From: Burkholderiaceae bacterium
GTDB taxonomy: Bacteria; Pseudomonadota; Gammaproteobacteria; Burkholderiales; Burkholderiaceae_A
Assembly: GCA_004214155.1 (NCBI GenBank)
Contig: SGYQ01000005.1
Location: forward strand, 1 to 64,000
Length of the DNA: 64,000 bases
Direction: 5' to 3'
The position numbers and the translations under genes are program-made. Of this stretch, positions 7,236 to 17,121 are shown one piece after another (position 1 is the stretch's first letter; every line of letters starts with the position of its first letter). The notes beneath the pieces are model-generated. The model worked only from the letters and a program-made list of their open reading frames with translations, was not told where the DNA came from and did no database searches.

Positions 7236-8411
7236 ATGGATTACAACCTCAATATAGCAAAGTTTAGACCAAAAAGAGATGAAGGGTCCGAAGAGTCGGG
7301 GAAATTCGGCCTAGCAAGGCATTACAAAGACCGGCCTGGCAGGACTATTTCTTTTCAGGATAATTTACATTCAGTAGTATCCCACTTGTATGCGGGCAAG
7401 AAAAAACCCCAATCTATTTTTGACGTTAAAAAAGGGGATACTCTAAGTCACATAGCTGTACATGTATTAAAGAAAAATAAACAAAAGGTAACCCCAGATG
7501 CTATCAATAAAATGGTCAGCAATATTGCCTTGAGAAACAAAATCAAAAATCCCGATCTTATATTTCCCGGGCAAAAGTTAGTGCTGGAGTATGAAAGAGG
7601 AGTAACAGCTAATTTAGATGCAGTAGTAAGAGACCGTGAAAAAACTCAAAATCAATCACTTTCTTTTAGAGACAAAGATAATTCAGAAAATTTATCATTG
7701 GCTCGACAAGGAATTCCGAAAAACCAATCAGAATTAGCTCCTTTACATGCAAAGGCATCTATTCAACCGTACAGGAGAGAAAGCCACTTTCTTTTGGAAA
7801 AAACGTTAGAGCGTGCAGCCGTCAAAGGATATATACCGACTGAGGAAGTTGCCGCTGTCAAGGAAAAAATCCAACTTATGGCTGACAGTTTTAAGTTCAG
7901 TCCTGATGACTTTGCCAAGGTCGTTTTAATGGAAAGTGATGGATTTAATCCAAAGGCTTCAAATGGAAGGTGTCACGGAATAATTCAGTTCTGTGACGGA
8001 GATGATAGAGGCGCAGCATCTATCGGTTTGTCACACCAACCAGAGAAGATCCTCGAGTTAGGGGTAGTTGATCAATTAGATCTTGTCGCGCAGTATTTCG
8101 AGGATACTGAGCTCAAATCTTACGGACCTGCCTCAATCGATGATCTTTATCTCACCATTTTATCGCCTGCTGCTCGCAATGTTACTAATATTAATGATCC
8201 TTTGCCAATAGCAGGTAGGCAAGCAAGGGTGCTCCATGTTGGAGGTATCGCAGAGGCCCCCATAACGAGAGCGTCAATTAAGAACGGTCTTATTCAACAT
8301 GCGTCCGAAAAGTTAAAAAGCTTCTTTTCGGAAGCGTTAAACTTCAGTAGCGCCGAAGAAAAGAGATCCGTTGCTTATTCCTCTGATTACTTGATGAAAA
8401 ATAGATACTAA
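7236..8411 (+). CDS. LysM-domain protein with lytic-transglycosylase-like domain
   Basis: Probable peptidoglycan-cutting enzyme for flagellar rod passage. The 391-residue product has a LysM cell-wall-binding domain (about 62-118, VKKGDTLSHIA ... PGQKLVLEY), a charged linker, and a C-terminal lysozyme/transglycosylase-like region (about 215-320). That region contains VLMESDGFNPKASNGRCHGI and IQFCDGD, with Glu233 the likely catalytic acid. There is no Sec signal peptide. The start at 7236 (MDYNLNIAKF) was chosen because an upstream ATG at 7185 precedes the sigma-54 promoter. The separate FlgJ in this locus has only the rod-binding domain, so this gene plausibly supplies the missing muramidase function, and both could travel through the flagellar export channel. 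Function is inferred; the fold assignment is moderately sure. Confidence 0.78.
   Translation: MDYNLNIAKFRPKRDEGSEESGKFGLARHYKDRPGRTISFQDNLHSVVSHLYAGKKKPQSIFDVKKGDTLSHIAVHVLKKNKQKVTPDAINKMVSNIALRNKIKNPDLIFPGQKLVLEYERGVTANLDAVVRDREKTQNQSLSFRDKDNSENLSLARQGIPKNQSELAPLHAKASIQPYRRESHFLLEKTLERAAVKGYIPTEEVAAVKEKIQLMADSFKFSPDDFAKVVLMESDGFNPKASNGRCHGIIQFCDGDDRGAASIGLSHQPEKILELGVVDQLDLVAQYFEDTELKSYGPASIDDLYLTILSPAARNVTNINDPLPIAGRQARVLHVGGIAEAPITRASIKNGLIQHASEKLKSFFSEALNFSSAEEKRSVAYSSDYLMKNRY
7256..7271 (-). promoter_or_regulatory. Possible weak sigma-54 promoter for flgA
   Basis: The minus strand reads TGGTCTAAACTTTGCT. GG-N10-GC spacing and a good TTGCT at -12 are present, but the -24 box lacks the usual CA. 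It lies inside the start of the divergent LysM gene, 65 or more bases upstream of flgA. Confidence 0.35.
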
Positions 8412-8503
8412 ATCCGGTTAAATTTTGCCTCAATTAGGCTAAAAAATTCCACCATATTTTTTTCTTGTTGTTGTTGTTGGTATAAATCAAGCTTTTTCGA
8501 GGT

Positions 8504-8519
8504 TGGCATAGTCATTGCT
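8504..8519 (+). promoter_or_regulatory. Sigma-54 promoter of the flgB operon
   Basis: TGGCATAGTCATTGCT has exact GG-N10-GC spacing and consensus TTGCT. It lies 40 bases upstream of flgB and probably drives the long flgB-to-flgL series. Confidence 0.87.
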
Positions 8520-8558
8520 AATTTCATTGAAGAAAAACTTAATCTACAAAGGAATAAA

Positions 8559-8942
8559 ATGGAATTTCTTGATCGAGTAATGGGTATTCATGAGCCTGCG
8601 CTTAAGGTTAGAAATAAACGTCTCGAGATTCTTTCTAGAAATATAGCAAACGCAGATACTCCCAGATTTAAAGCTCGGGATATCGACTTCAAAGAGATTC
8701 TAGGAGGTGTTAAGGGAAGCGAAATGAAAGCTACCGACCCTAAGCACTATCCCACTTCAGTTGAGTATAGAAACACCGGTTTGCTTTATCGAACACCATT
8801 TAATGCTTCTCCTGATATGAACACGGTGGAACTAAGTGTCGAGCAAGCACAGTTTGGTAAAGCTTCAACTGATTATCAAGCAACCTTGCAGTTTCTTGAG
8901 GGGCGAATCAGTTCAATTAAAAAAGCTTTTCGCGCTGAATAA
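8559..8942 (+). CDS. flgB: FlgB, proximal rod protein
   Basis: FlgB forms part of the proximal rod that crosses the periplasm. The 127-residue length is typical. The N-terminal rod signature is present (LEILSRNIANADTPRFKARD), followed by the C-terminal helix EQAQFGKASTDYQATLQFLE. The gene has a ribosome-binding site (AAAGGAA) before ATG 8559. It is the first gene behind the sigma-54 promoter at 8504-8519 and is followed 14 bases later by flgC. Confidence 0.97.
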   Translation: MEFLDRVMGIHEPALKVRNKRLEILSRNIANADTPRFKARDIDFKEILGGVKGSEMKATDPKHYPTSVEYRNTGLLYRTPFNASPDMNTVELSVEQAQFGKASTDYQATLQFLEGRISSIKKAFRAE

Positions 8943-8956
8943 GGGGAGGTTTAAAG

Positions 8957-9382
8957 ATGTCTCTAGATAAAATATACGGAATCGCAGGAACTGCACTAAA
9001 TGCACAGCTTACAAGGATGAACCTTACAGCTTCTAACCTGGCAAACCAGGGCACAGTAAATACGACCGAGTCAGAGGCTTTCAGGGCCAAGAGACCAGTT
9101 TTCAAAGCTATTTTGTCGCATGAAATGGCGACCCCAGGCGCCCCCTATGTTGGAGGAGTTAAAGTTGACAGGATTGTAGACACCATCAACCCACCACCAA
9201 AAAAATATGACCCGAGTAGTCCTCTTGCAGATGAAAAGGGATATGTGTACATGTCGAATGTGAATGAAGTAACTGAAATGGTAGAGATGATGGCTTCAGC
9301 AAGAGCTTATCAAAATAATGTTGAGGTTGTTAACACAGCACGTCGCTTAATAATGAGAACCCTTGAAATTACAAAAGCTTAA
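8957..9382 (+). CDS. flgC: FlgC, proximal rod protein
   Basis: Second proximal rod protein. The 141-residue product has the ordinary size, with the N-terminal motif MNLTASNLANQGTVNTTESE and the conserved C-terminal helix MVEMMASARAYQNNVEVVNT. A strong GGGGAGG ribosome-binding site precedes the ATG. It sits between flgB and flgD with short gaps, as in other flagellar operons. The rod proteins have not been enlarged in this organism, unlike the hook and filament proteins. Confidence 0.97.
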   Translation: MSLDKIYGIAGTALNAQLTRMNLTASNLANQGTVNTTESEAFRAKRPVFKAILSHEMATPGAPYVGGVKVDRIVDTINPPPKKYDPSSPLADEKGYVYMSNVNEVTEMVEMMASARAYQNNVEVVNTARRLIMRTLEITKA

Positions 9383-9392
9383 AGGATAGAAG

Positions 9393-10253
9393 ATGGCAAT
9401 AACAGCAGCAGATTTTGAGCTACCCGGTGGAATCGAATCATATGAGCAATTTAAAAAAGCTCAAAAAGCGCCAAAATTTATTGAGGAAAGGGATGTTAAT
9501 GATGAGATGGGTCAGAAGGAGTTTCTCCTTCTATTCACAACCCAGTTGCAAAATCAAAACCCTTTAGATCCTATGAAAAACGAAGAGTTTGTAGCTCAGC
9601 TGGCTCAATTTAGTCAGTTAGAGGCGACAACATCTATGTCTGAGTCCTTGAATGGATTAGTAGGCTCGCTTCAAAAAGAACGGATGTTGACAGGTGCTTC
9701 ATTGATTGGGAAAAAAGTCCAAGCTCCTGGTGGGCCAGCCCTTTTAGAAGGTGGTCGTCCGATAAGTGGGGTACTTGAGCTTGATAAGAATGCAGGCGCT
9801 GAAAGTGTGGCGTTGAGTATATATGATGAGACTGGAAAATTAATAAGGCATATAGATTATGGCCGCAGACCACCTGGTGATTTCACTGTTAGCTGGGATG
9901 GAAAAAATAATGAAGGGACCGTTATGCCAGATGGAAACTACGGATTGGTTGCAGCGGTGAGGGGATATGACGGCTCAAATACTCAACTGCCAATAAGCAC
10001 ACCTTCCAGAATCACATCCGTTACTTATAGTCCCGAATTCGATGATTTGATTTTGGAAGTCGCAAACGGAGCAACAATTAATTTAAGTCAGGTTAAGCGG
10101 ATTGATGGAGATGTGTTTGTTAATCCAGTGGTTCAGTCTAACGGGGGACCAGCAATTTTAGATTTACTGAAAAATAGAGCAGAAATCAATACTGGTAATA
10201 AATCCCAGTCCGAAACCGAAGCAGACGAAGAAAACCAGAATTTAAATGAATGA
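9393..10253 (+). CDS. flgD: FlgD, hook-capping scaffold protein
   Basis: FlgD caps the growing hook and is needed for FlgE polymerisation. The N-terminal export and capping motif is clear (FLLLFTTQLQNQNPLDPMKN, then FVAQLAQFSQLEATTSM at residues 46-85). The middle holds the FLIG-like beta region with VSWDGKNNEGTVMPDGNYGL. At 286 residues it is somewhat longer than the usual 220-240, with an acidic, Gln/Asn-rich tail after residue 265. It presumably serves the oversized FlgE encoded next. Confidence 0.95.
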   Translation: MAITAADFELPGGIESYEQFKKAQKAPKFIEERDVNDEMGQKEFLLLFTTQLQNQNPLDPMKNEEFVAQLAQFSQLEATTSMSESLNGLVGSLQKERMLTGASLIGKKVQAPGGPALLEGGRPISGVLELDKNAGAESVALSIYDETGKLIRHIDYGRRPPGDFTVSWDGKNNEGTVMPDGNYGLVAAVRGYDGSNTQLPISTPSRITSVTYSPEFDDLILEVANGATINLSQVKRIDGDVFVNPVVQSNGGPAILDLLKNRAEINTGNKSQSETEADEENQNLNE

Positions 10254-10261
10254 CAATTTGA

Positions 10262-10285
10262 AAAACTCTCTTTTTGAGCAGTTTT
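10262..10285 (+). other. Small hairpin between flgD and flgE
   Basis: AAAACTCTC pairs with GAG-C-AGTTTT around a TTTTT loop (nine pairs with one bulge). No T tract follows, so it is not a normal terminator. It may dampen readthrough or protect an mRNA end before the very long flgE. Weak evidence. Confidence 0.3.
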
Positions 10286-10329
10286 ATAAACCATTTTTAA
10301 TGTTGAATTTTTTTTTGGAGATTTAAGCT

Positions 10330-13300
10330 ATGTCTTTTTACACCTCTCTAACAGGACTTAATGCTGCGACCGCAGCTTTGAGTGTTACAAGTAACAATAT
10401 TGCTAACACTGGAACAACAGGATTTAAGAGATCAAGAGCGGACTTCGGGGATATTTTTGCGACATCTCCTTTACAAAAAGCCTCTTCAGTTATTGGACAG
10501 GGTGTAGCTCTTAAACAAGTCTCACAAGAATTCAGTCAAGGAAACATTCAGTTCTCAGCCAACTCATTGGATATAGCGATTACAGGTGACGGTTTTTTTC
10601 CGTTGAAATCTCCTGATGGGCTTCAAGACATCTTTACCAGAAATGGAACATTCTTACTTGATGATTCTTTTGCGGTGGTGAACTCAGCGGGTCAATTTTT
10701 ACAAGCTGCAACTGTTGACAGTAACGGTAAGGCAGATTTAGAAAATCTTCAAAAACTCATAATTCCACGTTCAACTGCGGGTGATGCCAGAGAAACGACG
10801 TTAGTTGATCTGGCCTTAAATCTTCCTGCTGATGCTGAAGTAATTCAAATACCCTTTGATAAAGACGACCCCGCTACTTATAACCTCACGACGGCAGTAA
10901 CCGTTTTCGATGCAGGTGGAAACGAATTTTTGGCAACTATTTTTTACCAGAAAACCAAAAGAGCAACACCAGACGACCCTACAAACAAATTCCAGACACA
11001 CGTTTTTATTGGGGAAACAAAGTTAGATGAGTTACTGATTCAGGCAACAGATGCAAAAGGTGAACAGCTTTATGTTAATAAATATGGAGAAGTTCGTTCC
11101 GAAAATGGACAACCACCAATTCCTCCAGAGGATATTGCAAGGGGAATAACAAAGTTATTTAATCTAGATGATCTGAAGAACAAACAAGATTCGGTTCCTG
11201 CAACTGCTTCAGGTGGTGCTTTATCCGATAGTTTAATAAACGCATGGAAGAACGCTTTTAATATTCCTGCAAAAATAACGGAATTACTCTCTCAAATTAA
11301 TGTTGAAGAATCTACGCAGTTTGCCGGAGTGGATGCGGGCTCTCCTATTCAATTTACACTTAATATCGATGATTCGATTGAACCTGCAGTGATTGATCTG
11401 TCATTTTTAAATGAATTGGGGGCAGATAAAGTAAAAGAGTACACTGGTGTTGAAATAGCTCGGGAAATTACAAATCAAATAAATAGAGAATATGGAGACC
11501 TCCGTTTTTTTGATTTTTCCACATTGAAGGCGACAGAAACATCAACTACTGCTGATTTATTTAAACTTATCGCAAATCAAGAGGATCAGACACCTACAGA
11601 AGATGACGAAATAATTGTAACTCTTACGGAAAAAAGAACTGGTGACGACCCAGCAAAGGGTATTTTTGGAGATTTTAAACAAATTACACAGGATGACGCG
11701 GTAGTGGCCATACAGGCTCAGGTCGATGAGCAAGCATTTTCCAAAGGTTTGATAGCAGCAAACTTACAAGTTGCCTCAGAAAGACTTGCCAACTTAGATA
11801 CATTTACAGCCGCAAGATCGCAAAAATCAGATTTTCAAATTAGTGCCGGTCAAACTTCTCTCTTAGGTGAGGAGAACACCCGCTTACAAGAGTTAGATTT
11901 AGAAGTTGTCAGTTTAGCAGCCGATGCTGCAGAGCCTACTCGAGCTGAGCGACAAAAAATTACTATGAGTGAGCTTACGGTAAGCTCAACCAATCCGTCC
12001 GCAGCTGGTACATTTACCATTGAAGATTCAACTGGGGTACAAGCTACAGTTCAGGCTAGTGACCTACAGGCAAAGTTTGGACAACGGACTCGAGTTGAAC
12101 TTAACGGCGTCTCATCTGATGTTTCCATCCATGCTTCTGCAAACACAACAACCGTTGCTGGTGTTACATCATTCGTGTCTGCTACGGGAGCCCTAACTTT
12201 AACAGTTGGTTCAACGAATTACTCTATTGACTTAACAGGGGTAACTGCTCAAAACTCCGCCATAACGACTGCAATTGTATCTGCTCTTCAAACGGCTTCA
12301 GTGGGAACGTCTGTAAGCACCTTCTCAGTGCAGGATTCAGCTGACACTATTACACCGCAAAGAGAGTTTAAAATTTCTTCAGCTGGTACATCATTTCAAA
12401 TTCAATTTACAAGGCAGGATGAGACGACAACTGTTTCACTAACAGATAATTTGAATATATTCACCTCTGGAGCAACTAACCTGACGACCATCAGAGACTA
12501 CGATAATAATCAAAATGCAAAAAGTACTGCGAGAGCCTCGATTGATGCATTAGTTGCCGGAGGAGAGTATGAAGAAGTGGGTGCTGCTAAGGCTCAACAG
12601 ATTGATTTCAGTGGTATTTTAGTATCGGCAGCAGCAGGCACACAGGTCACGTTATCTTTGCCAACGACATCAGAGAATGCTGGAGGAAGCGTCTCTGTTT
12701 TTGCTAGCGCTACTATGACTGCGATTGATCTTGCTAGGCAATTTACAGATGCATTAATTGAAAATGATTTGGCAGAAGAAGTGGCGGCGTTCAAAAAAAC
12801 GTTCAAAGACTCGAATGACAATGAATTGAGGCAAGTAGTTGATTTAGGGGACGGAAAAATTCAAATCCAGTTTGAAACTAGTGAATCTACCGTTGGTGAT
12901 GTCACACTGCAGGATTCCGGAGGAAACATGGGAACAACCAGTACCCCGAGTGTTTCCACTGACACAATCTTTACCACTAGAGAATACAGCGCATCTCAAT
13001 TTGGAACTCCAACGTATCCCGATGCAACGACCGCGAAGCGGCAAATACTGGATAATGATGACGGTACATTCACGATACAATTTCTGACCGAGGATGAGGA
13101 CATTGGGCCGATTTCATCGACCATCACAGATGATGTTGATATCACGATAAACTCTGCTGAGATACAAGCTTACCAGGTAACTAAGCCCGAAATTCAAGTT
13201 CTCACTTTTACCGCTCCAGCGAACCCAATAACCACTGATACCGGAGGTAAAAAAGTTACTCTCGGAGGCGTTGAGTACACTATAGCGCCGGGGGCTGATG

Positions 13301-15501
13301 GAGTAGCGATTGAGACGGCAGCGGATGTAGCCAGCTTTTTCGCAAATGTTCTTTCGGATAGATTTGATGATGCCGATATTTCAGCGACTGCTGCGCCAGC
13401 AGGGTCAGTTGTAATGAATTTTGTTTTAGATGATGGGGATATTGATCTTTTCACTATTGTTGACACAGAGGCGTCAGGTATAACGTTAACTGTAAACCAA
13501 GTGCAAGATTATTTTAACACTGCTGATTTGACAGAGAGAGATTTTGCTCGACAAGTGGCAGACTCAATTGCACCGTTACAGGTAGCTGCAAGAGTAGCAG
13601 TTGAAAATAAAGGCGATAAGGCTGATGTTTTGGCAGCTATCAAAGCTGCTGCTGCTACTCAGAACATCGGTAATGCATATTTTTCCAATGTTGAAACAAT
13701 AGTGGCGGCTGCAACGAGTGAATCGGAAAAATCATCAGCTACGGGGTTATCGGTATACCTTGCCGTTTTAAATAATGGTGCAGGATTGCAACGAGCAGCT
13801 GTAGAGGCATATTCAAAACGTGATGCAACAAGTACAAGTGTTTTGCAGTCCATTAGAGACGCGAAAGCTGTAGCGGATAACGAGGCAAACACACTTGTCA
13901 CGTTAGCTAGTACCCAAGCAAATAATGCAAATACTACACTATTAAACGTTCAAGATTTCATCATCGATCAGACTGGCGCAGCAGATATTAATGCTGCATC
14001 AGCGATATCTCGAGAAAATAGGTTTTTAAATCTTAAGGTTGGTTATAACGAAGTCGATGGAGGTTTTACTTTCAAATCTGCACAAAATGATCAAGTTAGT
14101 CTCCTTTCTGCTCAGGAAGCGACTGAAAATGAATTATTCGGTTTGGGTTTGCAGCCAACCTCTGTGAATGAAGAAACGGACTTATATGGAAGTGGATTTT
14201 ATCCAAATGGAGATGAAATTCGAACAAATTCGGAGCAGAGATATGGGATAAAAGTCGAATTTGATGATACTTCACAAACTTTCAACATATCCTCAGGTAC
14301 GACAGGTGACGATTCGACTGTCAAAATCAGTGATTCAACTCCCCTTGCTAATTTACTGTTTGGTTTTGAGACTCAAAGAGCAGATATCGTGGAGGCAGCA
14401 GCAGTTGGGCCTACTCCTGTAGTTGAACAATCTGAAGTTCCACTCAGAGGTATTCAATCATTACCCGCAGTTCTTGAAGGAACGTCGATCGGTATTAATC
14501 TAGACAACAAGTTTGCAGTAGACCCCCGGAATGACACATTTGTAGTTACGATTGACAACGTAACTGGTTTAATAAAAATGCCAAATAAGCCAGACTACAA
14601 TATTGAGGAATTTAGGGCTTTACTTGAACAGCGAATAAATTCCTTAGCTGATAACTTTGGCAGAACTGTTAATGGGGTTACGGTTGAAGTAAAAACAAAT
14701 CCGGTTAACGGAACTCGTTTTTTCGAGTTTACAACGGGTACTACTGGCGATGCTTCTTTTCTTAAGGTAAGCGGTCCTAGTATCTGGGGTCTTTCTGACA
14801 TCGAAAGCGCTAAGGGAAGCACAAGTGAATTTATCGAACCGCCCCAGGCAACTGATGACGAGGGGTTTCCACTGTTTGTTGACAGAGATGGTTTAGAGAC
14901 CTCTAACCCTGGAGATTTTTCGGAGGAAGAGACAAGAGATTTATTCTCACCAATTTTCTTCGATAAGGGCGAGTTAACTTTCGATACTGCTGGTAATTTA
15001 TCTTCTCCATTGTCGGCAATTGCATTTAAGAGTACGACGATTGGTGATTCCGGAGCTACTTTGCAATTTGCTGTCAATTATGCTGGTTCTACTCAATTTT
15101 CCAATCCATTTTCAGTTCTTGCTCAGAATCAAAATGGACGACCGGAGGGAGATTTAATTGGTTTGGATATTGGGGATGACGGGTTAGTTAGTGCGAACTA
15201 TTCGAATGGTAGTCAGAAAAACTTAGCTAAAGTTGTTTTAGCAAACTTTGCCAATCCAACTGGTTTAAGACAGATTGGTGATGCAAGTTATTTTGCCACT
15301 TCAAAATCTGGTTCAACAACGTTAGGCGAGGCGGGTACAGCTGGTTTTGGCACGGTTCGTGCTGGTGCTAGGGAAAGGGCGAACGTTGACCTTACGCAAG
15401 AATTGATTGAGCTAATAACTAACCAAAGGAATTTCCAAGCAAATGCAAAAGCGATTGAAACGAATAATACTCTCACTCAAGCAATCATCAATATTCGATA
15501 G
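10330..15501 (+). CDS. flgE: FlgE, giant flagellar hook protein (1723 aa)
   Basis: FlgE polymerises into the hook, the flexible joint outside the cell. The two termini are canonical: MSFYTSLTGLNAATAALSVT with SNNIANTGTTGFKRSRADFG at the N-terminus, and LTQELIELITNQRNFQANAK to the last residue at the C-terminus. Between them lies an insertion that raises the length to 1723 residues against roughly 400-450 in enteric species. The central part alternates beta-rich, Thr/Ser/Asp-rich stretches with a helical, Ala-rich segment near residues 1080-1230. The frame is open for 5.2 kb, so the size is not a fusion artefact visible here. A TTGGAG ribosome-binding site precedes ATG 10330. Large hook proteins are known alongside giant flagellins, but what the insertions do is unknown. 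Confidence 0.95.
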   Translation: MSFYTSLTGLNAATAALSVTSNNIANTGTTGFKRSRADFGDIFATSPLQKASSVIGQGVALKQVSQEFSQGNIQFSANSLDIAITGDGFFPLKSPDGLQDIFTRNGTFLLDDSFAVVNSAGQFLQAATVDSNGKADLENLQKLIIPRSTAGDARETTLVDLALNLPADAEVIQIPFDKDDPATYNLTTAVTVFDAGGNEFLATIFYQKTKRATPDDPTNKFQTHVFIGETKLDELLIQATDAKGEQLYVNKYGEVRSENGQPPIPPEDIARGITKLFNLDDLKNKQDSVPATASGGALSDSLINAWKNAFNIPAKITELLSQINVEESTQFAGVDAGSPIQFTLNIDDSIEPAVIDLSFLNELGADKVKEYTGVEIAREITNQINREYGDLRFFDFSTLKATETSTTADLFKLIANQEDQTPTEDDEIIVTLTEKRTGDDPAKGIFGDFKQITQDDAVVAIQAQVDEQAFSKGLIAANLQVASERLANLDTFTAARSQKSDFQISAGQTSLLGEENTRLQELDLEVVSLAADAAEPTRAERQKITMSELTVSSTNPSAAGTFTIEDSTGVQATVQASDLQAKFGQRTRVELNGVSSDVSIHASANTTTVAGVTSFVSATGALTLTVGSTNYSIDLTGVTAQNSAITTAIVSALQTASVGTSVSTFSVQDSADTITPQREFKISSAGTSFQIQFTRQDETTTVSLTDNLNIFTSGATNLTTIRDYDNNQNAKSTARASIDALVAGGEYEEVGAAKAQQIDFSGILVSAAAGTQVTLSLPTTSENAGGSVSVFASATMTAIDLARQFTDALIENDLAEEVAAFKKTFKDSNDNELRQVVDLGDGKIQIQFETSESTVGDVTLQDSGGNMGTTSTPSVSTDTIFTTREYSASQFGTPTYPDATTAKRQILDNDDGTFTIQFLTEDEDIGPISSTITDDVDITINSAEIQAYQVTKPEIQVLTFTAPANPITTDTGGKKVTLGGVEYTIAPGADGVAIETAADVASFFANVLSDRFDDADISATAAPAGSVVMNFVLDDGDIDLFTIVDTEASGITLTVNQVQDYFNTADLTERDFARQVADSIAPLQVAARVAVENKGDKADVLAAIKAAAATQNIGNAYFSNVETIVAAATSESEKSSATGLSVYLAVLNNGAGLQRAAVEAYSKRDATSTSVLQSIRDAKAVADNEANTLVTLASTQANNANTTLLNVQDFIIDQTGAADINAASAISRENRFLNLKVGYNEVDGGFTFKSAQNDQVSLLSAQEATENELFGLGLQPTSVNEETDLYGSGFYPNGDEIRTNSEQRYGIKVEFDDTSQTFNISSGTTGDDSTVKISDSTPLANLLFGFETQRADIVEAAAVGPTPVVEQSEVPLRGIQSLPAVLEGTSIGINLDNKFAVDPRNDTFVVTIDNVTGLIKMPNKPDYNIEEFRALLEQRINSLADNFGRTVNGVTVEVKTNPVNGTRFFEFTTGTTGDASFLKVSGPSIWGLSDIESAKGSTSEFIEPPQATDDEGFPLFVDRDGLETSNPGDFSEEETRDLFSPIFFDKGELTFDTAGNLSSPLSAIAFKSTTIGDSGATLQFAVNYAGSTQFSNPFSVLAQNQNGRPEGDLIGLDIGDDGLVSANYSNGSQKNLAKVVLANFANPTGLRQIGDASYFATSKSGSTTLGEAGTAGFGTVRAGARERANVDLTQELIELITNQRNFQANAKAIETNNTLTQAIINIR

Positions 15502-15532
15502 CCATATGAGTAACACACACGGAGGTTAAAGA

Positions 15533-16303
15533 ATGGATCGATTAATATATACAGCTCTGGCTGGGATTAATGAACGCAGACCTCAGAGGCAAGTTGAAGC
15601 AAATGATCTTGCAAACGTTTCCACAGTAGGTTTTAAAAAAAGTTTTGACCAGGCGTTAATCGCCATTAAAACTAGAGGGGATGGCTACGACACACGTATC
15701 CAGCCGCAAAGTAGGACTACTGATCGAATTAATTTGGAACCTGGGGCTCGAATGGTCACTAATAAAGCATTAGATATTGCTATGGATAATAAAACAGTGA
15801 TGGGCGTGCAAGCGCCAAATGGAGAACTCGCTTTTACCAGGAGAGGTGATTTGAGGGTTAATAACAGTGGCATTCTTGAAAACGGTCAAGGTCACATAGT
15901 TCTTAGTGAAGAGGGCACACCTGTAAACGTTCCCCTCGGCTTTCAAATTACCGTTACTCGAGACGGCACTATTGTGACTAAGGACCCCACAGTTGTTGGC
16001 GTGGCTCCGAATGTGGAAATTGCACAAATTTTAATAAGAGAAGCTAAGGATACTTTTTTGGTAAGAAGAGAGGACGGCCTATTTAAGGCAATTGGTGAAA
16101 ATGTGGCAGAAAATGGTGATTTTGAAAGTGGAGAAGTTGTTCCATCCATTACATCGGGTGTCTTGGAAGGTAGCAACGTCAACCCAATTCACGCAATGAT
16201 AAATCTCATTGAACATGAAAGAGATTACGAATCACAAGTGAGGTTCATTAAAGAAGCAAAAACGATCGATGAATCTGGTACAACAATGATGCGTAACAAC
16301 TAA
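15533..16303 (+). CDS. flgF: FlgF, proximal rod protein
   Basis: Rod protein of the FlgF/FlgG type. The 256-residue product begins MDRLIYTALAGINERRPQRQ and has VEANDLANVSTVGFKKSFDQ, the usual N-terminal rod signature. The C-terminal helix contains GSNVNPIHAMINLIEHERDYE. Length and architecture are standard. GGAGG precedes the ATG. It lies 31 bases after flgE and 19 bases before flgG. Confidence 0.96.
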   Translation: MDRLIYTALAGINERRPQRQVEANDLANVSTVGFKKSFDQALIAIKTRGDGYDTRIQPQSRTTDRINLEPGARMVTNKALDIAMDNKTVMGVQAPNGELAFTRRGDLRVNNSGILENGQGHIVLSEEGTPVNVPLGFQITVTRDGTIVTKDPTVVGVAPNVEIAQILIREAKDTFLVRREDGLFKAIGENVAENGDFESGEVVPSITSGVLEGSNVNPIHAMINLIEHERDYESQVRFIKEAKTIDESGTTMMRNN

Positions 16304-16322
16304 TTTTTAGAAGAGGGTTATT

Positions 16323-17108
16323 ATGGATGCATCTTTATTTATTTCTAAGACTGGTTTAGACGCACAACAAAGAAGGATGAGCGTTATTTCAAACAACCTC
16401 GCCAACGTTTCTACTACTGGATTCAAAAGAGAAAGAGCAGTTTTTGAGGATCTTCTGTACCAGAATATTCGGCAAGCTGGTGGACAAACAGGTGCGGACA
16501 CACAGGCTCCAATTGGGTTGCTCATGGGTACCGGAACAAGAGTTTTAGCAAATGAAAAGATTCACAATCAGGGAAATATCATAACTACCGATAATGCTTT
16601 GGATCTTGCAATAGATGGCGATGGATTTTTTCAGATATCACAGCAAGATGGAACAATTGCTTATTCAAGAGACGGTGGTTTTAAATTATCAAATCTTGGT
16701 CAACTCGTTACTTCAAATGGAGATCTTTTGCAACCAGTTATAACGCTTCCGCCAAATACGTCAAGCGTCACAATAGGAAGAGACGGAATTGTTTCCGTAG
16801 AGCTTTTTGCGGGTCAAGGTCAGCAGGTTTTAGGACAGATACAGATTTCAAGATTTCTGAATAACGCTGGTTTGCAGCCAATTGGCTCGAACTTATACAA
16901 AGAAACTATTGCTAGCGGTGTGCCTAATGTTTTAAACCCTGGTCTTGAGGGTGCCGGAATTATAAGACAAGGAACTCTAGAGGCATCGAACGTTAATGTT
17001 GTTGAAGAAATGGTGAATATGATTGAAACACAACGGGCTTACGAAGTGAATTCAAAGTCAATTTCCGCGACAGATGGAATGCTTCGTTTCTTGAATAATA
17101 ATTTATAA
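16323..17108 (+). CDS. flgG: FlgG, distal rod protein
   Basis: FlgG forms the distal rod inside the P and L rings. The 261-residue product has the motif MSVISNNLANVSTTGFKRER, the LDLAIDGDGFFQI stretch shared by rod and hook proteins, and the C-terminal helix VNVVEEMVNMIETQRAYEVN. Its length is normal, so the enlarged part of the axial structure begins only outside the outer membrane. It precedes flgH by 13 bases. Confidence 0.98.
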   Translation: MDASLFISKTGLDAQQRRMSVISNNLANVSTTGFKRERAVFEDLLYQNIRQAGGQTGADTQAPIGLLMGTGTRVLANEKIHNQGNIITTDNALDLAIDGDGFFQISQQDGTIAYSRDGGFKLSNLGQLVTSNGDLLQPVITLPPNTSSVTIGRDGIVSVELFAGQGQQVLGQIQISRFLNNAGLQPIGSNLYKETIASGVPNVLNPGLEGAGIIRQGTLEASNVNVVEEMVNMIETQRAYEVNSKSISATDGMLRFLNNNL

Positions 17109-17121
17109 ATAGGTAAAAAAA

